A stretch of 64,000 nt of DNA from Actomonas sp051209155 (GCA_051209155.1 JBPJGB010000001.1); one strand, 5' to 3'. Counted from the first letter of the stretch, positions 34,711 through 43,526 are shown. Translations and numbers: made by a program. The notes: generated by a model not told the origin, from the sequence alone.

Positions 34711-35376
34711 ATGACTCACGCGTCCGTGCTTAATCCTTTTTACCTGCCCATCTGGTTTGAACTGGGCGCCGTGAGCTTGATGTCGCTCACCGGCGGCATC
34801 GTGGCGATGAAGCGCGGTTACGACGTCGTCGGTGTGGCGGCGCTGGCCCTCCTGGTCGGACTGGGTGGCGGTCTCATTCGCGACGGCATTTTCATCCAAC
34901 AAGGTCCACCGGGCGTGGTGACCAATCCGCTCTATATCCAGGGCGCCCTGCTCGGCGCGGCGGTGGGCGCGTTGCTGGGCGACCGGGTGGAGCGCTTCCG
35001 GCGCATCATCGCGGGCGTCGACGCACTGGCGCTGGGGGCGTATGCGGCCTTTGGCGTGCAAAAGGCGCTGGGTGCCGGGCTGCCGGTGGCTGCGGCGATC
35101 CTGGTGGGCGTGGTCACGGCGGTGGGCGGTGGGCTGTTGCGCGATGTGATCACCAATGAGGAGCCCTTGGTGTTTCGCCCCGGGCAGTTTTACGCCTTGG
35201 TGGCCTTGGGCGCATCGGTGCTCTTCGTGGTGTTGACGGTCGAGGTCGGCATGACCCCGACCTGGTCGGCCCTGGTGGTGATCGTGCTCACCTTTGCGTT
35301 CCGCATCGCGACGATTGTTTTCAACTGGAAAACCGCGCCGTTGGCCCCGCCCCCGAAAGCGCCGCCGTCGATCTGA
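34711..35376 (+). CDS. TRIC-family (UPF0126) cation channel protein
   Basis: A 221-residue membrane protein with about seven helices arranged in two glycine-rich repeats: VGLGGGLIRDGIF and VTAVGGGLLRDVITNE, each containing the GGG-x-x-RD signature of bacterial TRIC/YadS proteins. Bacterial TRIC proteins form trimeric potassium-permeable channels. The start at 34711 is used because the frame upstream to 34663 adds only a non-family tail. No metabolic neighbour is apparent. Confidence 0.92.
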   Translation: MTHASVLNPFYLPIWFELGAVSLMSLTGGIVAMKRGYDVVGVAALALLVGLGGGLIRDGIFIQQGPPGVVTNPLYIQGALLGAAVGALLGDRVERFRRIIAGVDALALGAYAAFGVQKALGAGLPVAAAILVGVVTAVGGGLLRDVITNEEPLVFRPGQFYALVALGASVLFVVLTVEVGMTPTWSALVVIVLTFAFRIATIVFNWKTAPLAPPPKAPPSI

Positions 35377-35513
35377 GGGGCTTGCCCATATCCGGCATAA
35401 CAGGGTGAAACACGCGGTCGAGGACGTCCGCGTCCACCTTGTTGTTATTCGGACGTTGGGTGCGGGCGGGCTTCACCACGTCCGGAGGCTGCGGTCCGCC
35501 GTGTCCCGGCGGG

Positions 35514-35555
35514 AAAAAGAAAACCGTGCCGCCTCGCGGGGCGAGAACGGCACGG
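35514..35555 (-). terminator. Strong Rho-independent terminator (minus strand)
   Basis: On the minus strand CCGTGCCG and CGGCACGG pair around an inner CTCGC/GCGAG stem, followed by TTTTCTTTTT. It lies about 45 bases after the stop of the 47-codon gene at 35601-35744 and supports real transcription of that gene. Confidence 0.88.
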
Positions 35556-35600
35556 GTTGGGGGAGGAGAGTCGGGTTTCGCGTCCGACCTCGGGTTCGCC

Positions 35601-35744
35601 TCAGCTCACGCGCGGGATGTGGTGAGAGGCGGGAGTGGTGGGCGGTGCGGCGTCGTGGCGGGACACAAACTCGGGAGCCACAAAGGCCTCGAGCAGGCGA
35701 TCCAGCCAGCGCAGCGAGCGTCGCCAGAGTTGAATCTTAAGCAT
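35601..35744 (-). CDS. Short gene (47 codons), function unknown
   Basis: Reading from ATG 35744 gives MLKIQLWRRSLRWLDRLLEA and then a proline/histidine-rich tail to a TGA at 35601. The first 25 residues form an amphipathic, arginine-rich helix. No clear ribosome site precedes it. Support for a real gene comes from the strong minus-strand terminator 45 bases after the stop and an AT-rich leader plus a 19-bp dyad (35771-35789) just upstream. It could be a short regulatory peptide or a toxin-like peptide; neither is shown. Confidence 0.55.
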   Translation of the reverse strand: MLKIQLWRRSLRWLDRLLEAFVAPEFVSRHDAAPPTTPASHHIPRVS

Positions 35745-35770
35745 ATATCAAAAAGAAGGTTAGGTAAGAT

Positions 35771-35789
35771 TGTCACCCAATAGGTGACA
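35771..35789. promoter_or_regulatory. 19-bp dyad, third copy of the shared motif
   Basis: TGTCACCCAATAGGTGACA has nine-base arms with one mismatch, matching the core of the sites at 1162-1180 and 1275-1293. It lies 13 bases after the stop of the sigma-factor gene and 26 bases before the short gene's ATG. On the plus strand it is followed by ATTTTGG, so a terminator role for other transcripts is also possible. Confidence 0.55.
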
Positions 35790-35802
35790 ATTTTGGTTTG
35801 GC

Positions 35803-36528
35803 TTAGGCGATGAGGGCATCCCAGAGGACGAGGACTTCGAGGTCAGCGCGGAGGCGCTTTTCGCCGGCTTCGCGGAGCTGGCGGGCGCGTTCGCGGGAGA
35901 CCCCGAGTTCGCCGCCGATGACGTCGAGCGTGGCGTCCTCGAGGTGGTAGCGACGCACCGCGTAAGCCTGCTTGGGCGGCAGGCGGTCGAGGGCGTCGGT
36001 CAACCGGTCCATGAGGTCGCCTTGTTCGGCGTGAACGACCGGGCAGGGCGAGGCCGGGTCGGCGAAGTTTTCATCGAGGATGGGAGCGCCGGCTTCTTCG
36101 GCGGCGAGGTCGGCGAGGGCGGCCTCGACTTCGGGGAGGGAGAAGTCGAGGGCTTCGGCGATCTCGAAGGTCGAAGGCGAGCGGCCCAATTCGTGGGTGA
36201 GCTCGTGTTCGACCCGCGAGACGGCGCGGGCGCGTTCCCGCCGCCGCCGAGCGAGGGGATCGAGGCGGCGGAGTTCGTCGAGCATGGCGCCGCGAACGCG
36301 GACGAAGCAGAAGGCGCGAGCGTCTTCGTGGGTGCCGCTGAAGCGGCCGGCGGCCCGGACGAGGGCTTCCCGGCCGGCCGAGGCGAGGTCATCGCGGTCG
36401 ACGTGGGCGGGGAGGCGGGGAGCGAGGCCGGAGAGCGCCCGGTCGACGAGGTCCAACAATGCGACCGGGTCAGGCCGTATGGGAGGTTCTTCGGGGGGCG
36501 CGGGGCAGAGGGTGCTTGGTGTGATCAT
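35803..36528 (-). CDS. Sigma-70 family factor, FliA/WhiG-like
   Basis: A 241-residue sigma factor of group III form. Region 2 has DDLASAGREALVRAA and RVRGAMLDELRRLDPLA, the FliA-type block, region 3 follows (HELGRSPSTFEIAEALDFS), and region 4 ends LDVIGGELGVSRERARQLREAGEKRLR. It lacks region 1.1. FliA-like factors control flagellar or developmental genes; no flagellar gene is in the window. A short intergenic gap with one copy of the shared dyad separates it from the 47-codon gene downstream, so these may be one transcript. Confidence 0.9.
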   Translation of the reverse strand: MITPSTLCPAPPEEPPIRPDPVALLDLVDRALSGLAPRLPAHVDRDDLASAGREALVRAAGRFSGTHEDARAFCFVRVRGAMLDELRRLDPLARRRRERARAVSRVEHELTHELGRSPSTFEIAEALDFSLPEVEAALADLAAEEAGAPILDENFADPASPCPVVHAEQGDLMDRLTDALDRLPPKQAYAVRRYHLEDATLDVIGGELGVSRERARQLREAGEKRLRADLEVLVLWDALIA

Positions 36529-36608
36529 GGTGCGAAACGCCCGCCGGAGGGTTTCACGAGGTCCACTTGGTGCTGGGGTGGTCTCGTCCGGAGGTGGGTT
36601 TCGCGGGC

Positions 36609-36640
36609 AAAAATAAACCCACTTCCGGTCGGGAAGTGGG
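36609..36640 (-). terminator. Terminator after the small gene at 36674
   Basis: On the minus strand CCCACTTCC and GGAAGTGGG form a perfect nine-bp stem with a five-base loop, followed by TTTATTTTT. It lies 33 bases after the small gene's stop and isolates it from the sigma factor gene. Confidence 0.88.
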
Positions 36641-36673
36641 CGGTGTGATCGGCGAGTAAGTTATTCGCTTGGG

Positions 36674-36856
36674 TTAAGTTACACCACTTCCCGGGTTGTT
36701 GCGGCCGTGCTTGGAGGCAGATACGAGTCGGTTGCGACGGGCGCAGAGATCTCGCTGGGTCCAACCAAAGCCGGTCACGGTTTTACCCTTGGTCATCGGG
36801 CACATTGCGACCGTCGGCAGCGCGGACATGTTGGTAATGTCAGAGGCGTAGGTCAT
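36674..36856 (-). CDS. Small basic protein with conserved-looking core
   Basis: A 60-residue protein starting MTYASDITNM (a second ATG at residue 10, MSALPTVAMCPMTKGKTVTG, is equally possible). The C-terminal half is basic and has a pattern FGWTQRDLCARRNRL, then SASKHGRNNPGSG. The shape is that of a small ribosome- or nucleic-acid-associated protein; I do not recognise it. It has its own intrinsic terminator and lies between the sigma-factor gene and the LacI-type regulator. The short size and clear terminator argue that it is a real gene. Confidence 0.65.
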   Translation of the reverse strand: MTYASDITNMSALPTVAMCPMTKGKTVTGFGWTQRDLCARRNRLVSASKHGRNNPGSGVT

Positions 36857-36991
36857 GAAGGTGCGGAAGAGGAAGGGTTGGGTGGGAAGTTTAAGTGGTG
36901 TCGCCGGGGTTTACGGACGGGCCCGGCGGCGAATCAAGGGGGGTATGAAATTTTTTTTCGCCGACGTCGATTTTTTTAATGAGCGCGGGCG

Positions 36992-38113
36992 TTACGTCGT
37001 GGCGACAGCGGTTTTGGCGCGGGTTTTGGCGGCCTTTTTGTGCGGGCAGGTGGCGCCGTCGAACCAGGTGCCTTCGACGTAGGTGGTGGTGGGGATTTCG
37101 GGCACGCCGTATTTGTTGTAGTGGAGCTGGCCGGCGAGGATTTCCACGGCGAGTTGGCCGACGACGGCGTGGTTCTGGCGCACGCCGGCGGTGGCGCCGT
37201 CGAATTGGTCGAGGAACAGGTCCACGAAGGCGACGTCCTGGGGAATCTTCAGCCCGAGGCTTTCGATGCAGGGGTCGATGAAGGAGCGTTTGCTGAGGAT
37301 GACGTCGGGTTTGTGCTTTTTGATCCAGGTCTGGAGGGATTTGGCGGGGGCTTCGACATGGGCCTTGCTCTCGGACATCCAGGCCTCGACGGGTTCGGCG
37401 TCGGGGAAGATGAACATGGGCACGCGGTCGGACTCGGCGTAGAGGGATTGTTCGGCGAGGAAGCCGGCCGTCCAGAGGTGGTCGACGCTGTGGTCCCAGC
37501 CGCGGTGCATGACGCAGCCGATGCGTTGGTAACCGAGCTCGCGGGCGTGGCGCATGGCGAGGCGGATGATGTTGCACTGGTCGTTGGTGACGTTGTGCAG
37601 CTCGGGCTGGTGGGGGAAGTAGTCGATTTTGACGGCAGAGAAGGCCGACCAATCGAAGTGCAGGGCGACGTCGGCCTCGCGGCGGTGGGAGGCGATGATG
37701 AGGCCGTTGATCCCGCGGGTCTGCAGGATCTTGCTCATGCGGGTGTGGGTGAGGCCGGGCTCGCCCATCCAGAAGTGTTCGAGGTTGAAGCCGAGCTCCT
37801 TGGACTTGGCCTGGGCGCCGGCGTAAAACTCCGGGTGGGCGGTGACCTGCTGCCAGCCGAGGCGGGTGCTCCAGTTGGTGAGGTAGGCGAGGGTGGGGGG
37901 ATTGCGGCGCGCCATGACCTTGCCGCGGTAAGCAACGAGAGCCTGGAGGACGGGGTCGGGCTGGTAACCCAGTTCCTCGGCGATCTTCTGGATGCGCTTG
38001 CGGGTGCGTTCCGGGAGGCGCGGGTGGTTGCGCAAGGCGAGGGACACGGTGGTGACGTGCACTTCGGCCTGCTTGGCGATATCGGAAAGGGTGACGCGGC
38101 GGGGGGCGGACAT
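36992..38113 (-). CDS. LacI-family transcriptional regulator of the xylan locus
   Basis: A 373-residue repressor. The N-terminal HTH reads RVTLSDIAKQAEVHVTTVS and LALRNHPRLPERTRKRI, the hinge helix follows, and the C-terminal half is a periplasmic-binding-protein fold (GINGLIIASH, LGYQRIGCVMHR, FDGATAGVRQNH). It probably binds a xylose-related sugar and represses the adjacent divergent xylA operon, the normal arrangement for such regulators. The start at 38113 begins the HTH; an upstream in-frame ATG at 38203 adds a 30-residue non-family tail. A CACTG-5-CAGTG inverted repeat at 38170-38184, just upstream of the xylA promoter, is a possible operator. Confidence 0.92.
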   Translation of the reverse strand: MSAPRRVTLSDIAKQAEVHVTTVSLALRNHPRLPERTRKRIQKIAEELGYQPDPVLQALVAYRGKVMARRNPPTLAYLTNWSTRLGWQQVTAHPEFYAGAQAKSKELGFNLEHFWMGEPGLTHTRMSKILQTRGINGLIIASHRREADVALHFDWSAFSAVKIDYFPHQPELHNVTNDQCNIIRLAMRHARELGYQRIGCVMHRGWDHSVDHLWTAGFLAEQSLYAESDRVPMFIFPDAEPVEAWMSESKAHVEAPAKSLQTWIKKHKPDVILSKRSFIDPCIESLGLKIPQDVAFVDLFLDQFDGATAGVRQNHAVVGQLAVEILAGQLHYNKYGVPEIPTTTYVEGTWFDGATCPHKKAAKTRAKTAVATT

Positions 38114-38169
38114 GGAAAACGGGACGAGAACGCGAGGCGGGATCGGCTCGGGGTTGACCGAGTGGGGTT

Positions 38170-38216
38170 CACTGGACCACAGTGCGATTTGTTCCGGAGT
38201 CAAATGTTAGTATAGT
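38170..38216 (+). promoter_or_regulatory. Putative xylA promoter with adjacent operator-like repeat
   Basis: TTGTTC at 38189-38194 and TATAGT at 38211-38216 are 16 bases apart, a good sigma-70-like promoter pointing to xylA, which starts 84 bases downstream. An inverted repeat CACTG-gacca-CAGTG lies just before it at 38170-38184. The long leader leaves space for control by the divergent LacI protein. Confidence 0.5.
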
Positions 38217-38299
38217 CGGTGCGTTGAGAGCCCCTCTCCCGCGCCGGTTCATCAACTTTCTGCTCCGGCCCCGAGCAAACCCCTCTCGATCCACCTACC

Positions 38300-39619
38300 A
38301 TGAAGTCACGTCACTTTGCGGGCATCCCGCAAATCTCCTACGAAGGTCCCGGCACGGACAACGCGTTGGCCTTCCGTCACTACAATCCCGAAGAAGTGTT
38401 CGACGGCAAAACGCTCGAGGAGCACATGCGCTTTTCGATCGCCTACTGGCACACCTTCCGCGGCGTCGGCAGCGACCCCTTCGGCCCGGGCACCATTGTG
38501 CGTCCCTGGGAGTCCGGCAAGGACCCCGTCTCCGTCGCCAAGAAGCGCATGGATGCGGCCTTCGAGTTTTTCCAGAAGATCCGCGCCCCTTACTGGTGCT
38601 GGCATGACCGCGACATCGCGCCGGAAGGCAGCTCGCTGAAGCAGTCCAACAAGTATCTCGACCAGATCGTCGCCCACGCCAAGAAGCTCCAGAAGCAGAC
38701 CGGTGTGAAGCTCCTCTGGGGCACGGCCAACCTGTTCAGCAACCCGCGCTTCATGTGTGGTGCGGCCACCAACCCCGACGCCCACGTCTTCGCCTACGCC
38801 GCCGCGCAGGTGAAGAAGGCGCTCGAGGCCACCCTCGAGCTCGGCGGTGAGAACTACGTGTTCTGGGGCGGTCGCGAGGGTTACGAGACCCTGCTCAACA
38901 CCAACCTCAAGCGCGAGCAGGACCACCTGGCGGCCTTCATGCACATGGCGGCCGACTACGCCAAGGAGATCGGTTTCAAGGGCCAGTTCCTCATCGAGCC
39001 GAAGCCCCGCGAACCCACCAAACACCAATACGACTTCGACGTCGCCAGCGGCATCGCCTTCCTGCGCACCTACAAGTTGGACAAGATCTTCAAGTTCAAC
39101 ATCGAGACCAACCACGCCACCCTCGCCGGCCACACCTTCGAGCACGAAATCGAAGTCGCCGCGTCGGCCGGCATGCTCGGCTCCATCGATGCGAACACCG
39201 GTGACACCCTGCTCGGCTGGGACACCGACCAGTTCTCCACCGACGTCAAGGGCCTCACCCTCGCCATGGTTTCGATCCTGCGCGCCGGCGGCCTCGGCAG
39301 CGGCGGTTTCAACTTCGACGCCAAAGTCCGCCGTCCGTCCATCGACAAGGAGGACCTCTTCTACGCCCACATCGGCGGCATGGACGCCTACGCGCTGGCC
39401 TTCAAGACGGCCCGCAAGATCCTCGCCGACGGCAAGCTCGATGCCTTCGTCAAGGAGCGCTACAGCAGCTTCGACAAGGGCTTTGGCAAGGACATCGAGA
39501 AGAAGAAGGTCGGCTTCAAGGATCTCGAGAAGATCGCCTTCAAGCTCGGCGAGCCGAAGCTCAAGTCCGGCCGTCAGGAGTATCTCGAGAATCTCGTGAA
39601 CTCCTACCTGCACGGCTAA
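38300..39619 (+). CDS. xylA: Xylose isomerase
   Basis: A 439-residue class II xylose isomerase, converting D-xylose to D-xylulose in the cytosol. Active-site residues are visible: H102 and D105 in WHDRDIAPEG, E233 and K235 in LIEPKPREP, and E269 and H272 in FNIETNHATLAGHT, which bind sugar and the two metal ions. It is the first gene of the plus-strand xylan operon, under the promoter at 38189-38216, and ends with a strong terminator at 39639-39666. No xylulokinase gene is in the window, so xylulose phosphorylation is encoded elsewhere or by a distant gene. Confidence 0.97.
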   Translation: MKSRHFAGIPQISYEGPGTDNALAFRHYNPEEVFDGKTLEEHMRFSIAYWHTFRGVGSDPFGPGTIVRPWESGKDPVSVAKKRMDAAFEFFQKIRAPYWCWHDRDIAPEGSSLKQSNKYLDQIVAHAKKLQKQTGVKLLWGTANLFSNPRFMCGAATNPDAHVFAYAAAQVKKALEATLELGGENYVFWGGREGYETLLNTNLKREQDHLAAFMHMAADYAKEIGFKGQFLIEPKPREPTKHQYDFDVASGIAFLRTYKLDKIFKFNIETNHATLAGHTFEHEIEVAASAGMLGSIDANTGDTLLGWDTDQFSTDVKGLTLAMVSILRAGGLGSGGFNFDAKVRRPSIDKEDLFYAHIGGMDAYALAFKTARKILADGKLDAFVKERYSSFDKGFGKDIEKKKVGFKDLEKIAFKLGEPKLKSGRQEYLENLVNSYLHG

Positions 39620-39638
39620 CACGCCGGCCAGTTTTCGA

Positions 39639-39666
39639 GGGGCGCCCGGAACAGGGCGCCCCTTTT
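39639..39666 (+). terminator. Terminator after xylA
   Basis: GGGGCGCCC and GGGCGCCCC pair perfectly around a six-base loop (GGAACA) and are followed by TTTT. The stem makes xylA a separate transcript in part, with read-through possibly feeding the transporter gene 73 bases away. Confidence 0.85.
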
Positions 39667-39738
39667 GCCTTTCCGAACGCAGGCCTGCGTCAATAGGCCA
39701 AACCCCACCCCCGCTCTACCCCCACCCGATTCCGCCCC

Positions 39739-41259
39739 ATGACCGACCACACCAACGTCAAACTCTCCTTCCGGGAAAAATTCGGATACTCCCTCGGCGA
39801 CGCCGGAGCCAATTTCGTCTTCCAGATGATGATCGTCTTCCAGACCGCGTTCTACACGGACGTCATGGGTCTGGGCGCGGCGGCCGTTGGCTGGATGCTG
39901 CTGCTGGTGCGTTTCTCCGACGCCATCACCGATCCGATCATGGGCGCGATCGCCGACCGGACGAACACCAAGTGGGGCAAGTTCCGCCCGTGGCTGGTCT
40001 GGTCCGCCATCCCCTTCGCGCTGCTCTTTGTCGCCGCCTACACCGTGCCGGAAGGCATGAGCGACAGCGGCCGCCTCTGGTATTCGGTCATCACCTACAC
40101 GGTGCTCATGATGGCCTACACCATGAACAACGCGCCGTATTCGGCGCTCAACGGCGTGATGACCTCCAACAGCAGCGAGCGCACCAGCCTGTCGCAGTAT
40201 CGCTTCTTCTCCGCCATGGTCGCCGCCTTCGTGGTGCAGGGTCTCACCCTCCCGTTCGTGGCCAAGTTTAGCGACGGCAGCACGGAGGATCCGACCAAGA
40301 ACCCGCACGGCTGGATGATCACCATCTCCATCTTCGCGGTCATCGCCATCGTCTTCTTCGTCATCACCTTCTTCAGCGCCAAGGAGCGCGTGCTCCCGCC
40401 TCCCGGCCAGAAGCCCGACCTCAAGCAGGACTTCAAGGACATCGGCAAGAACGTGCCGTGGATCGCCATGTTCGCCATGACGCTCTTCGTCTTCATCACC
40501 CTCGCGCTGCGCGGTGGCTCCCAGTATTACTATTTCAACTACTACGTCGACAGCGCGTCCCTCACGGCGTTCGTCGACAAGGCCGGCCTCTTCGCCTCGG
40601 CCGCCACCGCCGAAAGCCTGTCCTTCGGCGGGCGGGTGCTCGACCTCTTCGGTCTCATTGTGAAGGAAGGCGACAGCCCGACCGCCGTCGGTTTCTCGCT
40701 CTTCAACATGACCGGCAGTCTGGTGAACGTGATCGGCGTGCTCATGGCCAAGCCGCTCGCCGATCGCTTCGGCAAGAAGTTGGTGTTCATGGTCGGCCTC
40801 GCCGGCGCGGCCTTCTTCCAGGGCTGCTTCTACTTCCTCGATGCCTCCTCGGTCTCGACGATGTTCCTCCTCACCTTCATGACCAGCCTCTGCTACGGTC
40901 CGACCATTCCGCTGCTTTGGGCGATGATCGCCGATTGCGCCGACTGGGGTGAGTGGAAGAACGATCGCCGCGCGACCGGCTTCGTTTTCGCCGGCATCGT
41001 GTTCGCCCTCAAGGGCGGCCTCGGCATCGGCGGCGCGATCACCGGTTGGCTGTTGGCCATGTATGGCTACAGCGCCGAGACCGCGACCAACCCCGAGGTG
41101 CTGCTCGGCATCCGCAAGATGATCGGTTTCTACTCCGGCGGCTTCTTCTTCATGGGCGTGATCTGCATGTTCTTCTACCCGATCACCAAGAAGGTGGCGC
41201 AGGAGATGAGCGACGCGCTGGAGCAGCGCCGTCTCGCGCAGAGCGCATCGACCTCGTAA
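39739..41259 (+). CDS. GPH-family sugar:cation symporter (xyloside type)
   Basis: A 506-residue MFS transporter of the glycoside-pentoside-hexuronide group with about twelve helices. Hallmarks include the opening FREKFGYSLGDAGANFVFQ and the block DAITDPIMGAIADRTNTKWGKFRPW. GPH carriers such as XynP/XylP import xylosides or xylo-oligosaccharides with H+ or Na+. A non-helical insert at about 270-300 (SASLTAFVDKAG) is longer than usual. It sits between xylA and the GH67 gene, 29 bases before the latter, so transporter and enzymes are likely one operon. Confidence 0.92.
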   Translation: MTDHTNVKLSFREKFGYSLGDAGANFVFQMMIVFQTAFYTDVMGLGAAAVGWMLLLVRFSDAITDPIMGAIADRTNTKWGKFRPWLVWSAIPFALLFVAAYTVPEGMSDSGRLWYSVITYTVLMMAYTMNNAPYSALNGVMTSNSSERTSLSQYRFFSAMVAAFVVQGLTLPFVAKFSDGSTEDPTKNPHGWMITISIFAVIAIVFFVITFFSAKERVLPPPGQKPDLKQDFKDIGKNVPWIAMFAMTLFVFITLALRGGSQYYYFNYYVDSASLTAFVDKAGLFASAATAESLSFGGRVLDLFGLIVKEGDSPTAVGFSLFNMTGSLVNVIGVLMAKPLADRFGKKLVFMVGLAGAAFFQGCFYFLDASSVSTMFLLTFMTSLCYGPTIPLLWAMIADCADWGEWKNDRRATGFVFAGIVFALKGGLGIGGAITGWLLAMYGYSAETATNPEVLLGIRKMIGFYSGGFFFMGVICMFFYPITKKVAQEMSDALEQRRLAQSASTS

Positions 41260-41288
41260 GCTCCGTAACCCTCCCGAGGATTCGCTTT

Positions 41289-43403
41289 ATGAAACGTTAC
41301 CTGCTGGCAGCCCTGCTGGCCGGTGTCGGTGTCGCCACGGCCACGGCCGAGGACGGCTACCGTCTCTGGCTGCGTTATGATCAAGTCGATGGCCGCGACG
41401 CGCGTTCGGCCTACCGTGACGCGCTCGAAGCGATTGTGGTGCAGACTCCGTCCGGCGCGGACTCCGCGGTGGTCGCCTCGCTGCGGGCCGAGATGTCGCG
41501 GGGCCTGAAAGGCCTCATCGGTCGCGACCCCACGGTGCACCTCACCGCGGGCGAGATACGTGAAGACCTCGGTGCCGATGGCTACGCCCTCAGCAGCGTG
41601 ACTGTCGACGGCAAGGGAGCGGTGCGCATCACCGCCAACTCCGACGCCGGCGCGCTCTACGGTGCCTTCGCTCTCCTGCGCAAGGTGCAGATCGGCGAAT
41701 CCCTCGCCGACCTCGATGAGGTTTCGGTGCCGAAGATCGACCGCCGCCTGCTCAACCACTGGGACGACCTCAACCGTTTTGTGGAGCGCGGCTACGCCGG
41801 TTTCTCGCTGTGGGAGTGGGCCTATCTGCCCGACGTGCTTTCACCGCGTTACACCGACTATGCCCGGGCCCTGGCCTCGATCGGCCTCAACGGCACGGTC
41901 ATCAACAACGTCAACTCCAACGCCCTCATCCTCACGCCGGTCTACCTCGAGAAGGTCAAGGCGCTGGCCGATGTGTTCCGCGCCTACGGTATCCGGCTTT
42001 ACCTTACGGCCCGTTTCAGCGCGCCGATGGAGATTGGCGGACTCAAGACTGCCGATCCGCTCGACCCCGCGGTGCAGGCCTGGTGGGAGGCCAAGGTGGC
42101 GGAGATCTACTCCTACATTCCCGACTTCGGTGGCTTCCTCGTGAAGGCCAACTCCGAGGGCCAGCCCGGTCCGTGGGAATACGGTCGCGACCATGCCGAT
42201 GGGGCCAACCTCCTGGCCAAGCCGCTCGCGGCCGCGGGGCGCGATGGCATCGTGATGTGGCGGGCGTTCGTCTACGCCTTCGAGGACACGACCGACCGGG
42301 TGAAGCAGGCGTCGAATCAGTTCATTCCGCTCGATGGCAAGTTCGCGGACAATGTGATCGTGCAGATCAAGAACGGTCCGCTCGACTTCATGCCGCGCGA
42401 GCCCTTCAGCCCGCTTTTTGGCGCGGCGCCCCAGACCAACCAGATGGTCGAGCTGCAGATCGCGCAGGAATACCTCGGCGCCTCCATCCAGCTCGCTTAC
42501 CTCGCCCCGATGTGGGAGGAGGTGCTCGATCAGGACACCTATGTGAAAGGTCCCGGCTCGACGGTCGGCAAGGTCGTCGATGGCAGCCTCTTCGACCATC
42601 CGGTGTCCGCCATTGCCGGCGTGGCCAACACCGGTGACGACCGCAACTGGACCGGTCACCCCCTGGCGCAGGCCAACTTTTACGCGTATGGCCGTTTGGC
42701 CTGGGATCACGAGCTGGATTCCCGCGACATCGCGCAGGAGTGGACCAAACTCACCTTCGATGCCGACGAGGAAGCCTCCTCGAAGATCGTCGAGCTGCTG
42801 ATGGGTTCCCGCGAAACGGTGGTGAACTACTCCATGCCGCTCGGCCTGCATCACATCATGGAGCGCGGCCACCACTATGGCCCGGGTCCGTGGGTGACGG
42901 GCGGCCGCGCCGACTGGACCTCGCCGTATTACCACCAGGCCGACGAAAACGGCATCGGCGCCGATCGCGTTGCCTCTGGCAGCAACGCCATCGAGCAATA
43001 CGCGCCCGAGCTGCAGGAGCAGTGGGGCAAGCTCGAGAACGTGCCGGACAAGTTTCTCCTCTGGTTCCATCACGTGCCGTGGGACTACGAAATGCGCAGC
43101 GGTCGCACGCTCTGGAACGAACTCGCGCTGCGCTACCAACAGGGTGTGGACGAGGTGCGGGCCATGCGCGAAACGTGGGCCGGCCTCGAGGACAAGATCG
43201 ATCACGAACGTTGGGACGCGGTGCGCCAGCGCCTCGCCCTGCAGGAGAAGGACGCGATCGAGTGGCGCGACGCCTGCCTGCTCTATTTCCAACAGTTCTC
43301 GCAGCGGCCGCTGCCCGAAGGCGTCGAGCCGCCGGCGTATGACCTCCAGCACTACATCGACGTGAACCGCCGCTTCTTCCCCGGCCACCCGGGGGATTAC
43401 TGA
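41289..43403 (+). CDS. aguA: Secreted GH67 alpha-glucuronidase
   Basis: A 704-residue enzyme that removes 4-O-methyl-glucuronic acid from the non-reducing end of glucuronoxylo-oligosaccharides. The GH67 catalytic set is in place: general acid E290 (KANSEGQPGP), and D366 (KNGPLDFMPR) and E388 (TNQMVELQIAQ), matching E292, D365 and E393 of the Cellvibrio enzyme. A signal peptide (MKRYLLAALLAGVGVATATA) predicts periplasmic location, unusual because many bacterial GH67 enzymes are cytosolic. The start at 41289 is chosen for the signal peptide; the frame continues upstream inside the transporter gene. Confidence 0.95.
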   Translation: MKRYLLAALLAGVGVATATAEDGYRLWLRYDQVDGRDARSAYRDALEAIVVQTPSGADSAVVASLRAEMSRGLKGLIGRDPTVHLTAGEIREDLGADGYALSSVTVDGKGAVRITANSDAGALYGAFALLRKVQIGESLADLDEVSVPKIDRRLLNHWDDLNRFVERGYAGFSLWEWAYLPDVLSPRYTDYARALASIGLNGTVINNVNSNALILTPVYLEKVKALADVFRAYGIRLYLTARFSAPMEIGGLKTADPLDPAVQAWWEAKVAEIYSYIPDFGGFLVKANSEGQPGPWEYGRDHADGANLLAKPLAAAGRDGIVMWRAFVYAFEDTTDRVKQASNQFIPLDGKFADNVIVQIKNGPLDFMPREPFSPLFGAAPQTNQMVELQIAQEYLGASIQLAYLAPMWEEVLDQDTYVKGPGSTVGKVVDGSLFDHPVSAIAGVANTGDDRNWTGHPLAQANFYAYGRLAWDHELDSRDIAQEWTKLTFDADEEASSKIVELLMGSRETVVNYSMPLGLHHIMERGHHYGPGPWVTGGRADWTSPYYHQADENGIGADRVASGSNAIEQYAPELQEQWGKLENVPDKFLLWFHHVPWDYEMRSGRTLWNELALRYQQGVDEVRAMRETWAGLEDKIDHERWDAVRQRLALQEKDAIEWRDACLLYFQQFSQRPLPEGVEPPAYDLQHYIDVNRRFFPGHPGDY

Positions 43404-43412
43404 GCGAGCTGC

Positions 43413-43517
43413 TTAACCACGAATGAACTCGGATAAACGCGGATAGCTAACGATCAGCGGACTGATCTGCGCAGTCGGTCCCTCATCAGTTTTTATCCGT
43501 GTCCATCTGTGGTTAAA
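43413..43517. repeat. Dispersed inverted repeat between GH67 and GH8 genes
   Basis: TTAACCACGAATGAACTCGGATAAACGCGGAT on the left and TTATCCGTGTCCATCTGTGGTTAA on the right could pair over about 24 bases with an internal loop of about 50. It is a copy of the AACCACGGATG family and fills most of the gap between the two enzyme genes, ending ten bases before the GH8 start. Confidence 0.8.
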
Positions 43518-43526
43518 AAGAAGGCC

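Noticed and set aside
35294..35783. Two plus-strand open frames in the gap after the TRIC gene
   Set aside because: They run across a minus-strand terminator and the short gene and have arginine/glycine-rich shadow composition.
38306..39622. 438-codon open frame opposite xylA
   Set aside because: xylA has its metal-binding residues and a promoter and terminator in the right places; the antisense frame has none of these.
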